Assembly (NCBI GenBank): GCA_902794095.1
Contig: CADBFZ010000007.1
Location: forward strand, 43,711 to 107,710
Length of the DNA stretch: 64,000 nt
From: an uncultured Lachnospiraceae bacterium
GTDB lineage: Bacteria > Bacillota > Clostridia > Lachnospirales > Lachnospiraceae
Direction: 5' to 3'
This document shows positions 33,504 to 41,710 of the stretch, in pieces; position 1 is the first letter of the stretch, and every line of letters begins with the position of its first letter. A program made the position numbers and the translations under genes. The notes under the pieces are model-generated. The model had not been told where the DNA came from. It saw only the letters and a program-made list of their open reading frames with translations, and searched no databases.

Positions 33504-34392
33504 AACCTTTCTGTATACCCTTTGGCAGGGTATTCGTAACATGTTCAAAAACGGATGGTACACCCTTGCATCCGTAGCAACCATCGGAGCTTGTCTTTTT
33601 TTGCTCGGAATGTTTTATTCGATAGTTTCGAATGCACAGCACATTCTCTATACGGTTGAGGAAGGCGTATCCGTTACCGTATTCTTCAACGAGGATGTAA
33701 CCGATGCGCAGATCGATGCCTTTGGTCAGGAACTTCTCCAGCGTCCCGAAGTAAGAGATGTAGTGTTCCACTCTGATGAAGAAATCTGGGCAACATTCGG
33801 CCCCAGCTACTTCGGTCCCGACTATCAGGAGGGATTCCCCGAGAATCCTCTTAAGGGCGAGCACAACTACGAAGTATTCCTTCGTGCGGTAAGCCTTCAG
33901 GACCAGCTTGTAGGATGGCTCCAGACCAAGCCCGAAGTAAGACTCGTAAGATATTCCGAAGTTACAGCATCAACACTTTCAGGATTCAACCTGATGCTTG
34001 TTTATGTATCCGGTGCGATCATCCTGATCCTTCTTGCGGTTTCGATATTCCTTATCAGTAACACTGTCCGAGTCGGTATATCGGTCAGGTCCGAGGAAAT
34101 CGGAATCATGAAGTACATCGGTGCCACGGACTTCTTCGTAAGAGCACCTTTCGTTCTTGAAGGAATCATGATCGGACTTATAGGTGCCGTAATACCTCTG
34201 GCACTTATCTATTATCTGTATGATTATGTACTGAACATGCTCACCACCAGATTTGAGATGCTCAGTTCGATGTTAAGTTTCCTTACAGTTGCCGAGATAT
34301 TCAACGTACTTGTACCTCTTTCAGTCGGTATGGCTGTAGGCATGGGATTCCTCGGAAGTTTCATCACTGTACGTAAATACCTCAAAGTTTAA
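33493..34392 (+). CDS. ftsX: Cell division protein FtsX
   Basis: The 299-residue membrane subunit of FtsEX has four membrane segments (about 20-45, 165-190, 215-240, 265-290). A large extracellular loop between the first two (50-160) contacts the hydrolase or its activator. NTVRVGISVRSEEIGIMKYI is the typical FtsX segment after the second membrane span. It overlaps ftsE and is followed 20 bases later by the likely partner, an M23 protein with a coiled coil, as PcsB is for FtsX in Streptococcus. Confidence 0.95.
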   Translation: MKIRTFLYTLWQGIRNMFKNGWYTLASVATIGACLFLLGMFYSIVSNAQHILYTVEEGVSVTVFFNEDVTDAQIDAFGQELLQRPEVRDVVFHSDEEIWATFGPSYFGPDYQEGFPENPLKGEHNYEVFLRAVSLQDQLVGWLQTKPEVRLVRYSEVTASTLSGFNLMLVYVSGAIILILLAVSIFLISNTVRVGISVRSEEIGIMKYIGATDFFVRAPFVLEGIMIGLIGAVIPLALIYYLYDYVLNMLTTRFEMLSSMLSFLTVAEIFNVLVPLSVGMAVGMGFLGSFITVRKYLKV

Positions 34393-34412
34393 TTAATAGC
34401 GGTGATCAATCT

Positions 34413-35663
34413 ATGATCAAGAAGAAAATCTCCAAAAAGAAAACCTTCAAGAAAATAGTCTGCACCTTCTCTGCGGTCGTGCTTGCCTTTTCCTGGTACA
34501 TTCACACAGAGGAACAGGTTCCCGTTCAGGGCGCTACTTATACCAATGCTCTTATTCAGGAAAAGCAGCGTGAGATTGAGCAGGCAAATGCCGAGAGAGC
34601 GGAACTTGCAGGCAGAGTAACCGATCTTAATGCGAGCCAGGACAGACTTGCTTCATTAAGAAGCGATCTGAACGCGTACGTTACGGAACTTGATGCGGAA
34701 CTCGTTCTTATGCAGGACAACATTGCAGCTCTTAACGAACAGATAATTGCCAAAGAGAACGAGATCTCGCAGACTGAGGCAGAACTTGCACAGGCTGAAG
34801 AGACCGAAAGCATACAGCATGATGCCATGATCGTAAGAATGCGTCTTATGTATGAGCAGGGCGATAAGAGTATGATCGATATGCTCTTCTCCGCAAGAAG
34901 CCTGGAAGATCTTCTTAACAGCGCAAGTTATATCGAGAAAGTTGTTCAGTATGACAGAAGCCTTTGGGAAGAGTACAAGGCAAATGTCGAATACATATCA
35001 CTTTGCAAACAGCAGCTTGATCTTCAAAAAGAGATCCTTGATGAAGCAAAGGCTGCGGCAGAACTTGAAGAGCAGAATCAGGAGACTCTGATCAATGAGA
35101 AGAATGCCGAAATCAACAGCTATAATGTACAGATCAATGCAACACAGGCAGAGATCGATGCATATCAGGCAGAGATAGCAGCACGTGATGCCGAGATCGA
35201 AGCTCTCACCAAGGCAATTGAGGAAGAGAGAAGAAGACTCGCAAGTGCAAGCGGACTCAGATATGACGGAGGACAGTTCCTGTTCCCCCTTGCATCATAT
35301 AAATATGTTTCATCCGATTACGGTTACAGAAATGCCCCCACAGCCGGAGCAAGTACTTTCCATAAGGGAATTGACTTTGCTGCCGCTTACGGAACAGATA
35401 TCTACGCCGCATACGACGGTGAAGTTGCTGCAGCATCATATTCAGGTGCAATGGGAAACTATATAATGATCGATCACGGTGACGGATTGTACACCGTATA
35501 CGAGCATTGTTCGGCACTTTATGTTTCCAAGGGTGATAGGGTTGTAATGGGTCAGACCATAGCAGCCGTAGGATCCACAGGAATATCCACCGGAAACCAT
35601 CTTCACTTCGGTGTAAGAAGAAACGGAGAATACACTTCACCCTGGCCTTATCTGGGCAAGTGA
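34413..35663 (+). CDS. Secreted M23 peptidase with coiled coil (EnvC/PcsB-like architecture)
   Basis: The 416-residue protein has a basic N-terminus and signal peptide (about 1-40), a long coiled coil (about 45-290, rich in AEIEAL-type heptads) and a C-terminal LytM/M23 domain. Zinc ligands are seen in HKGIDFAA (about 315) and GNHLHFG (about 396-402), so the domain may be active, unlike EnvC. It follows ftsX directly, so it is the likely hydrolase or activator controlled by FtsEX. The coiled coil is the part that docks to FtsX in known systems. It sits just before an S41 protease gene. Confidence 0.93.
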   Translation: MIKKKISKKKTFKKIVCTFSAVVLAFSWYIHTEEQVPVQGATYTNALIQEKQREIEQANAERAELAGRVTDLNASQDRLASLRSDLNAYVTELDAELVLMQDNIAALNEQIIAKENEISQTEAELAQAEETESIQHDAMIVRMRLMYEQGDKSMIDMLFSARSLEDLLNSASYIEKVVQYDRSLWEEYKANVEYISLCKQQLDLQKEILDEAKAAAELEEQNQETLINEKNAEINSYNVQINATQAEIDAYQAEIAARDAEIEALTKAIEEERRRLASASGLRYDGGQFLFPLASYKYVSSDYGYRNAPTAGASTFHKGIDFAAAYGTDIYAAYDGEVAAASYSGAMGNYIMIDHGDGLYTVYEHCSALYVSKGDRVVMGQTIAAVGSTGISTGNHLHFGVRRNGEYTSPWPYLGK

Positions 35664-35676
35664 TCGGAAGTAAATT

Positions 35677-36948
35677 ATGAGTGATCAGGAAAATATGATT
35701 AATACGGAGCAACCTGCGCAGGAAGAGATCCTGCAGCAGGAGACTCCCGCTCCGGAGAAGAAAGAAAAAAAGAAGCGTCCCTTCAGTCTCGGATTTTTGA
35801 TCGGAATGTTGGTGATGCTTCTTTTGTGCGTTGGATCATTTTTTGCATTGCTTCTTACAAAGCATTTGTATCTGGCAGGCGGTGAAGGCGTTGTAGATGC
35901 CGAAGTGATTGCCAAGGCAGAGACCATATATTCATATCTCGAACAGTATTCCATATATGACTTTGATTATGATGATGTAAGAGCAGGAATGCTGGACGGA
36001 CTCCTGGATGGAACCGGTGATAAATATGCCGAGTATTATGATCCTCAGGAAATCAAGGATTTGTTTGCCGATTACAACGGTGATTTCTGCGGAATAGGTG
36101 TTCTTCTCAGAACTAATTCCGATAATCAGGCTTATGTCTCCGGTGTATATGATGATTCACCCGCATTGGAAGCCGGATTTGAAGAAGGGGATATTCTGAT
36201 GGCTGTTGACGGAACCAGCCTTGAAGGACTCTCCAGAACAGAGATTGCGGAGCTTGTGAGGGGACCTGAGAATACGGAAGTCGTGATCACCGTATACAGG
36301 GAGAGCACGGATGAAACTCTTGAGCTTACCTGTACCAGAAAGAAGCTTAAGAAGATCGATGTTGATTACAGGATGGTTTCCGACACTGTCGGATATATCT
36401 GGATCAAGGACTTTGATGATGTAACCACGGATCAGTTTAAGGAAGCTCTTAACGCTCTTAAAGAGCAGGGTATGGTGGATCTTATCATAGACCTTAGGAT
36501 GAACACGGGAGGACTTCTCAGGGTATCGCTTGATATTGCAAGAGAGCTTATGTGTGAAGGCCTTATCGTATCCATAGAGGATTCCACCGGTGTTATGAAA
36601 GATTATTCCTGCGACGGCGACCATGAGTTTCAGGGAAGAATCGTGATATTAACGGACGGATATACCGCAAGTGCTTCCGAAATCCTTGCCGGTGCTCTTA
36701 AAGACAACGGAATGGCAATCACACTCGGAACAACCACATTCGGTAAAGGACTTGTTCAGGATTTCTTCTACTTAAGCGACGGATCCTGCGTTAAGTTCAC
36801 CACAAACAGTTACTATACTCCCAACGGAACCGCTATTAACGGAGTAGGAATCGCCCCGGATATCGAACTCGAATTCGACGGAGACCTGTATTACGATGAA
36901 GGAATCGATAATCAGCTTGAAGCAGCAATCGAGTATCTGGAGAAATAA
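35677..36948 (+). CDS. S41 C-terminal processing peptidase (CtpA-like)
   Basis: The 423-residue protein has a membrane anchor (about 35-57) after a charged Glu/Pro/Lys tail. It continues with a PDZ domain (about 115-195, with GIGVLLRTNSDNQAYVSGVY) and an S41 serine protease domain. The catalytic Ser is in TASASEILAGAL (about 332) and the Lys in TFGKGLVQ (about 357). Such proteases trim exported proteins and often control wall hydrolases. Its place directly after the FtsEX-linked M23 gene suggests that protein as a substrate, by inference. It ends at a terminator. Confidence 0.93.
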   Translation: MSDQENMINTEQPAQEEILQQETPAPEKKEKKKRPFSLGFLIGMLVMLLLCVGSFFALLLTKHLYLAGGEGVVDAEVIAKAETIYSYLEQYSIYDFDYDDVRAGMLDGLLDGTGDKYAEYYDPQEIKDLFADYNGDFCGIGVLLRTNSDNQAYVSGVYDDSPALEAGFEEGDILMAVDGTSLEGLSRTEIAELVRGPENTEVVITVYRESTDETLELTCTRKKLKKIDVDYRMVSDTVGYIWIKDFDDVTTDQFKEALNALKEQGMVDLIIDLRMNTGGLLRVSLDIARELMCEGLIVSIEDSTGVMKDYSCDGDHEFQGRIVILTDGYTASASEILAGALKDNGMAITLGTTTFGKGLVQDFFYLSDGSCVKFTTNSYYTPNGTAINGVGIAPDIELEFDGDLYYDEGIDNQLEAAIEYLEK

Positions 36949-36961
36949 ATATAGAGACTAA

Positions 36962-36995
36962 AAAATCCCTCGCCTTATCAGGCGGGGGATTTTCT
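36962..36995. terminator. Terminator between the S41 and CapA genes
   Basis: The stem ATCCCTCGCC/GGCGGGGGAT (one wobble pair) is flanked by A-run and T-run, so it works in both directions for the converging genes. Confidence 0.88.
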
Positions 36996-37009
36996 TATGT
37001 GTATTAGCT

Positions 37010-38479
37010 TTATGATGCTCCCAGGATATCTTCCTTGGTAAGTGAGTACTCTCCGAAGAGGTTGCTGTCCCACTGATGAAGAAGATCCAGATTCATGCCT
37101 CCGCCCGAACGGAAGTTACTTGCGTGATTTGCGGCCATCTCAGCGGTGAAATCTTCGAGAGGATATACACCCTGGATGTAAAGGGGACTCCATGTCTGGT
37201 ACTCGACCATGGGAAGTGCTCCGCTGTTATCAAGATCTACCTTAGCGCCGTCTTTATCAACGTGGATGGTTACCCATGCCATGCCTTCGAAACTGGTGTA
37301 GTTGGGAACCTGGCAATGGATGAAGTTACCGAGTGAGTAATAGCAAAGACCGGAATTTCCGTTCTCGGTGGTGATGTATTCTACGGGCTCAACTATATGA
37401 GGGTGAGCTCCGATGATGACATCCGCACCTGCATCGATCATCTGTCTTGCAAAGTCTTTCTGATAAGCACAGGGTTCGAAGGAATATTCATATCCCCAGT
37501 GAGGACATACGATAACGATGTCGCAAACTTCTCTTGCAAGCTTGATGTCGTCAAGCACTTCGGGATTGATGGTGTCGAAATCCAGTTCCCTGGTTGAGGG
37601 ATCATATGCGCAAAGTCTGTTGAGGTATCCGTCAAGACCGTTGGCCCATGTAGCCCAGTTGTGTGAGTAGGTGTAATTGAGGATTGCTATCTTAACTCCG
37701 TTAACCTCTCTTATTACGAAAGCGGAGGTATTGACCTGATCCTCGGGCTCAAGTTCGAGATCATCGAACCTGGGTCTGTCGTTGGGGCTTACGCCGTATT
37801 TTTCAAGCCAGTAGGAACCTCTGTGTGAAGTTCTTGAATCCTCGGTAAGGCTGCTGTGAGTTCCGACTACGCTGATCTGAGGGTATTTATAGAAATAATC
37901 GTGAAAATAGATCAGTCCGCTAAGTCCCTGGTCATATGTGTGGTTTGTGGCGGTTAGAACAACGTCAAATCCTGCTTTGGCGATGGCATCGGCAGCTTCT
38001 GTGGGAGAGTTGAATGCGGGATATCCCGAAAATCCTCTGTCGTTACCGCCTATGGGTGACTCCTGATTGATGATCGCGATATCTGCTGCATCTATGAAAT
38101 CGAGGATATCCTCGAACAGGAAGTCATAATTTCTGGATCCGTCTGCCAAAACGCCCTGATTTACAAGTCCCATGTGGAGAAGGTCATCTCCGACCATCAT
38201 TACATGTATATCAAACTCTTCAAAGGGCTCTTCCTCGGGTTCGGGGGTCAGAGCTTCCAACGGTATGTCCGTTCCCTCTATTCCGGGTGCTGCATTGGGA
38301 TCGGGTGTTTCTGTCTCGGCCGTCTGACCGGGGTTATCTGCTTCGTCACTGAATATCGGTTTTATCAGGAAAATGTATCCCAGAACAAATAATAAGACGA
38401 AAACCGCAAGGAAGGATGAAACAAATACCATCCTTTTACGGCGTTTTTTCTTCATATAAGCTTTATAATTCGATGACAT
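37010..38479 (-). CDS. CapA family membrane-anchored phosphatase-like protein
   Basis: The 489-residue protein has a Lys/Arg-rich start, one membrane segment (about 17-39), a Pro/Glu/Thr-rich linker and an extracellular CapA/PgsA domain of the metallophosphatase fold. Metal-site segments include VMMVGDDLLHMG, LTATNHTYDQGL, CPHWGYEYSFEP and GAHPHIVEPVEYI. CapA is part of poly-gamma-glutamate synthesis in Bacillus, but no capBC genes are here, and many homologues have unknown roles. The start at 38479 follows TGGAGAA. It diverges from an NlpC/P60 gene. A cell-surface polymer role is inferred. Confidence 0.88.
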   Translation of the reverse strand: MSSNYKAYMKKKRRKRMVFVSSFLAVFVLLFVLGYIFLIKPIFSDEADNPGQTAETETPDPNAAPGIEGTDIPLEALTPEPEEEPFEEFDIHVMMVGDDLLHMGLVNQGVLADGSRNYDFLFEDILDFIDAADIAIINQESPIGGNDRGFSGYPAFNSPTEAADAIAKAGFDVVLTATNHTYDQGLSGLIYFHDYFYKYPQISVVGTHSSLTEDSRTSHRGSYWLEKYGVSPNDRPRFDDLELEPEDQVNTSAFVIREVNGVKIAILNYTYSHNWATWANGLDGYLNRLCAYDPSTRELDFDTINPEVLDDIKLAREVCDIVIVCPHWGYEYSFEPCAYQKDFARQMIDAGADVIIGAHPHIVEPVEYITTENGNSGLCYYSLGNFIHCQVPNYTSFEGMAWVTIHVDKDGAKVDLDNSGALPMVEYQTWSPLYIQGVYPLEDFTAEMAANHASNFRSGGGMNLDLLHQWDSNLFGEYSLTKEDILGAS

Positions 38480-38525
38480 TTTTATTCTCCATCCGGGGTG
38501 GTTTCTTACCCCTAACAACCCTCAA

Positions 38526-38554
38526 AATATAACATTTACAGGGTTTAAACGCAA
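38526..38554 (-). promoter_or_regulatory. Promoter of the CapA gene
   Basis: On the minus strand TTGCGT is followed after 17 bases by TATATT, 47 bases before the start. Confidence 0.6.
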
Positions 38555-38599
38555 CTTGTTACATAATTAATGGGGAATTTTTAAGGGATATTTCGAAAA

Positions 38600-38640
38600 T
38601 GTTACAAAATTGTTGCAAAAAGTCGAAATACAGGTATAAT
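38600..38640 (+). promoter_or_regulatory. Promoter of the NlpC/P60 gene with a WalR-like box
   Basis: TTGCAA (38613-38618), 16 bases, then a perfect TATAAT (38635-38640). The sequence TGTTAC-N5-TGTTGC at 38600-38616 differs by one base from the WalR consensus TGTWAH-N5-TGTWAH and overlaps the -35 box. Confidence 0.65.
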
Positions 38641-38662
38641 AAATGTGTTCGACCAATTTGCT

Positions 38663-39937
38663 ATGAATATGAATTTGAAGAAATTACTTTTAAATACGTC
38701 AATCCTGTTAGCGAGCACAGCCATGGCTGTGCTTATTCCGGTTAGGGTACAGGCAGCACCCATGGTATCCGGAGGAGCGTCCAGGGAACTTAATCCCACA
38801 TCACGTACTCTTTCCGAGACCGGAGTAAACTCTGCTGAAGTAACAACTCAGATCACCGATCCTTCTGAAGTTATTGAGGAAGAATACCTTTCTCTTTCCA
38901 TAGCTCTTTTCGAAACAGATCCCAAGTATTGCAACGTTCGTTCCGGACCCGGAACCGAGTATTCCATCGTAGGACGTATGTATGACGGAAGCGTAGGATC
39001 TGTAATAGAGGGCGAAGACGAGGCCATCGCAGACGATCCCGATCCCGATGATGACAATGCGGAATGGATCCATGTCAGAAGCGGACAGACCGAAGGATAT
39101 GTATTATCAAATTTCGTTGTAACGGGAGTTGCGGCTTATAACAGACTTGAGGAACATACACAGTACTACGCAGAGATTCAGGTAAGCCAGCTCAATGTCA
39201 GAAAAGAAGCTTCAATCGATTCAGAGTGCCTTACTTATGTAACAAGAGGCGAGAGATACAGAGTCGTTGTTGAAGACGGAATGGATCCCAGAGTATATCT
39301 CGCATCAAGGGAATCGGACGATCCCGAAGATGACGGAATGAACTGGATCAAGATTGAATATTCCGGAGATAAAGTAGGATATGTATCCGCTGATTACATC
39401 ACTATCAGCGAGGAATATAAGACAGCAAGAACCATCGAAGAGATCAGGGAAGAAGAAGCTGCAGAGCGTGAGAGAAATCTCAGAGCAACTACTTCAAACG
39501 GCGGAAGCCAGTCCGCTGCCGCACCTGCAGAGAATCTTACCAGACCCGACCTTACCACTGATTACGCATCAACTTCCGAGCTCAGAATGGCGATCGTAAA
39601 TTACGCTCTTCAGTTTGTCGGTAATCCTTACATCCTCGGCGGACAGAGCCTTGCCGGAACCGATTGCTCCGGATTTACCTGCTACGTTCTCAGAGATTTC
39701 GGAATCAACGTTGCAAGAACTCCTTCCGGACAGTATTCATCCGCAGGACGCACTGTATCACTTGCTGAGGCTCAGCCTGGAGACATCATCTGCTATGGTT
39801 ACGGCGGATGCTCACACGTAGCTCTCTACATCGGAAACGGACAGATCGTTCAGGAGTCCAATCCTAGAAGAGGCCTCGAGGTTAACTCCGTATACTTCAT
39901 GAGTAACATCATTGCAGTTAAGAACGTAATTGATTAA
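38663..39937 (+). CDS. Secreted NlpC/P60 endopeptidase with two SH3-like domains
   Basis: The 424-residue protein has a signal peptide (about 1-31, cut after VRVQA), two bacterial SH3 domains (about 68-140 and 165-245, each with an LNVR or CNVRSGPGT start), an Ala/Glu-rich linker and a C-terminal NlpC/P60 domain. The catalytic Cys is C335 in GTDCSGFTCY and the His is in GGCSHVALYIGNG. Such enzymes cut the stem peptide of peptidoglycan. The predicted transcript starts near 38647, so the GTG at 38645 is excluded and ATG 38663 or 38669 must be used, with a very short leader and no clear ribosome site. Confidence 0.9.
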   Translation: MNMNLKKLLLNTSILLASTAMAVLIPVRVQAAPMVSGGASRELNPTSRTLSETGVNSAEVTTQITDPSEVIEEEYLSLSIALFETDPKYCNVRSGPGTEYSIVGRMYDGSVGSVIEGEDEAIADDPDPDDDNAEWIHVRSGQTEGYVLSNFVVTGVAAYNRLEEHTQYYAEIQVSQLNVRKEASIDSECLTYVTRGERYRVVVEDGMDPRVYLASRESDDPEDDGMNWIKIEYSGDKVGYVSADYITISEEYKTARTIEEIREEEAAERERNLRATTSNGGSQSAAAPAENLTRPDLTTDYASTSELRMAIVNYALQFVGNPYILGGQSLAGTDCSGFTCYVLRDFGINVARTPSGQYSSAGRTVSLAEAQPGDIICYGYGGCSHVALYIGNGQIVQESNPRRGLEVNSVYFMSNIIAVKNVID

Positions 39938-39948
39938 TAAGTAATTTT

Positions 39949-39977
39949 ATCCCGCCCAATCAGGGCGGGATTTTTTT
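39949..39977 (+). terminator. Intrinsic terminator after the NlpC/P60 gene
   Basis: The 9-bp stem ATCCCGCCC/GGGCGGGAT, with an AATCA loop, is followed by a T-run. Confidence 0.95.
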
Positions 39978-40031
39978 ATTTTAAAATTTGTGATAGTATT
40001 ATTCCCATAACACGGTTTAACGGAGGCATAT

Positions 40032-40685
40032 ATGGACATCGAAAAGATTCTTTCGACCTGCGATCATACTCTTCTGCATCAGGATGCTACTTTCGAGGAT
40101 ATCAAAGCACTTTGCGATGATGCGATTAAGTATCATACTGCGTCCGTATGCATTCCTCCCTGCTATGTCAAAGAAGCCAAAGCCTATGTCGGCGATAAGA
40201 TGAAGATCTGTACCGTAATCGGATTCCCCAACGGTAACATGACCACCACCGTTAAAGTTCTGGAGACTTTTGATGCAATAGACAAGGGTGCCGACGAGAT
40301 CGATATGGTCATCAATATTGGCAGACTTAAGAGCAAGGACTACGACTACGTAAAACAGGAGATCAATCTTATCAAGCAGGCATGCGGAGACCATATCCTC
40401 AAGGTTATCATCGAAACCTGCATGCTCACCGATGAAGAGAAGATCAAGATGTGCGAGATTGTAACCGAAGCGGGTGCCGACTTCATCAAGACTTCAACCG
40501 GCTTCTCCACTGCCGGTGCAACCTTCGAGGACGTGGAGCTCTTCGCAAAGCATGTCGGAAAAGGCGTTAAGATCAAAGCAGCAGGCGGAATAAGTTCCAT
40601 TGCGGATGCCGAGAAGTTCCTTGAACTCGGTGCATCCAGACTCGGAACAAGCCGCATCGTAAAGATAGTAAAAGAACAAAGCTAA
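40032..40685 (+). CDS. deoC: Deoxyribose-phosphate aldolase
   Basis: The 217-residue class I aldolase splits 2-deoxyribose 5-phosphate into glyceraldehyde 3-phosphate and acetaldehyde. It is used to degrade deoxynucleosides. The Schiff-base lysine is K153 in FIKTSTGF, the proton-relay Lys is K182 in KIKAAGGI, and D91 lies in DEIDMVIN. The ATG follows CGGAGG. It is flanked by terminators, so it is transcribed alone; no other deo genes are in the window. Confidence 0.96.
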   Translation: MDIEKILSTCDHTLLHQDATFEDIKALCDDAIKYHTASVCIPPCYVKEAKAYVGDKMKICTVIGFPNGNMTTTVKVLETFDAIDKGADEIDMVINIGRLKSKDYDYVKQEINLIKQACGDHILKVIIETCMLTDEEKIKMCEIVTEAGADFIKTSTGFSTAGATFEDVELFAKHVGKGVKIKAAGGISSIADAEKFLELGASRLGTSRIVKIVKEQS

Positions 40686-40686
40686 C

Positions 40687-40724
40687 AAAAAATCGGGTGC
40701 CCGTAACGGAACACCCGATTTTTT
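40687..40724. terminator. Bidirectional terminator between deoC and the pyridoxamine kinase gene
   Basis: The stem AATCGGGTG/CACCCGATT is bordered by A-run and T-run on opposite sides of a 12-base loop. Confidence 0.9.
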
Positions 40725-40756
40725 ATATTAAGGAGATCTTGGCTGGAGATCTTGTA

Positions 40757-41593
40757 TTATTTTCCGAGCAGTTTAAGGAGATAAGGAATCTCAAGCTCGA
40801 AATTAACTGCGTAATTGACCTTGTCAGGGTCGTTGTAAGTATTCTTGATGCAGGCTGTGGTGTAATTAGCCGCGATCACAAGTGCGTCGTAAATGCTCTT
40901 TCCGTTTACGAGAGCTCCGGTAAATGCACTGGCATATACATCACCGGTTCCATGTGATTTGTAAGGAACTTTTTCGATACCGTACTTGATAAATTCATCC
41001 TTGGCCGAATCGTATCCGAGGAAACCGAATGTTCCGTCGCCCAAAGTCACACCGGTAATAACGGGGAACTTGATTCCGATACCTGACAGCTTAATAAGGA
41101 GGCCTTTTACAACATCCTCCGATGCTTCCTCGCCGGGATATTCTTCGCCAAGCATCAAAGCAGCTTCCGAGATGTTGGGAAGTGCGATGTCAGCTTCCGC
41201 ACACAGAGTTCCCATCTGGCGCGCAAATGCCTCATCAAAACCGTAATAAAGAGTTCCGTTATCTGCCATGGCGGGGTCAACGATCTTGAAAGTACCTTCA
41301 CCGCCGAACTCTTTGAAATAGCTCTTAACAATATCAATCTGACGAAGGCTTCCGAGATATCCGGTATAGAGAGCATCGAACTTGAATCCTTCTTTTTTCC
41401 AATGATCCCTGATGGGCTCCATATCATCTGTCAGATCTCTGAAAGTAAAACCGGAGAACTGCGTATGTGTGGACAAAACCGCCGTGGGAACTATTGCTGT
41501 CTCGATTCCGGTAGCTGAGATGATGGGAAGAGCTACCGTAAGAGAGCACTTTCCGATGCATGAGATGTCCTGGATTGTTGCGATGCGTTTCAT
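40757..41593 (-). CDS. Pyridoxamine kinase (PdxY/PdxK-like)
   Basis: The 278-residue ribokinase-fold enzyme phosphorylates pyridoxal, pyridoxine or pyridoxamine in vitamin B6 salvage. QDISCIGKCSLTVALPIISA (8-27) at the N-terminus and the anion-hole segment YKSHGTGDVYASAFTGAL near residue 215-232 (catalytic Asp in GTGD) are typical. The ATG at 41593 follows AAAGGAG. A MocR-type regulator diverges from it with 117 bases between starts; MocR members called PdxR control B6 genes, so the regulator likely controls this kinase. Substrate preference among B6 vitamers cannot be told. Confidence 0.9.
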   Translation of the reverse strand: MKRIATIQDISCIGKCSLTVALPIISATGIETAIVPTAVLSTHTQFSGFTFRDLTDDMEPIRDHWKKEGFKFDALYTGYLGSLRQIDIVKSYFKEFGGEGTFKIVDPAMADNGTLYYGFDEAFARQMGTLCAEADIALPNISEAALMLGEEYPGEEASEDVVKGLLIKLSGIGIKFPVITGVTLGDGTFGFLGYDSAKDEFIKYGIEKVPYKSHGTGDVYASAFTGALVNGKSIYDALVIAANYTTACIKNTYNDPDKVNYAVNFELEIPYLLKLLGK

Positions 41594-41710
41594 TTTAATA
41601 AGACTCCTTTAATACTTTATTTATTGTAATTTAGATTTTTTCAAAGTATAATCTGAAACTGGCACTATTGGTATAACCATTTTAGATTTTTTTTATAATA
41701 CCAGATTGAT
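41594..41710. promoter_or_regulatory. Divergent control region of the pyridoxamine kinase and MocR genes
   Basis: The region holds a perfect TATAAT (41694-41699) for the MocR gene without a good -35. TAGATTTTTT occurs twice. Three related words lie in the middle: CTGGCACTA, TTGGTATAA and, inverted, CTGGTATTA. They resemble operators of PdxR-like MocR proteins, and would allow activation of one promoter while the other is repressed. The predicted MocR transcript begins only about five bases before its ATG. Confidence 0.5.

Noticed and set aside
35185..35712. Overlapping frames on both strands in the M23 gene
   Set aside because: These are shadows of the coiled-coil and M23 coding sequence with no start signals.
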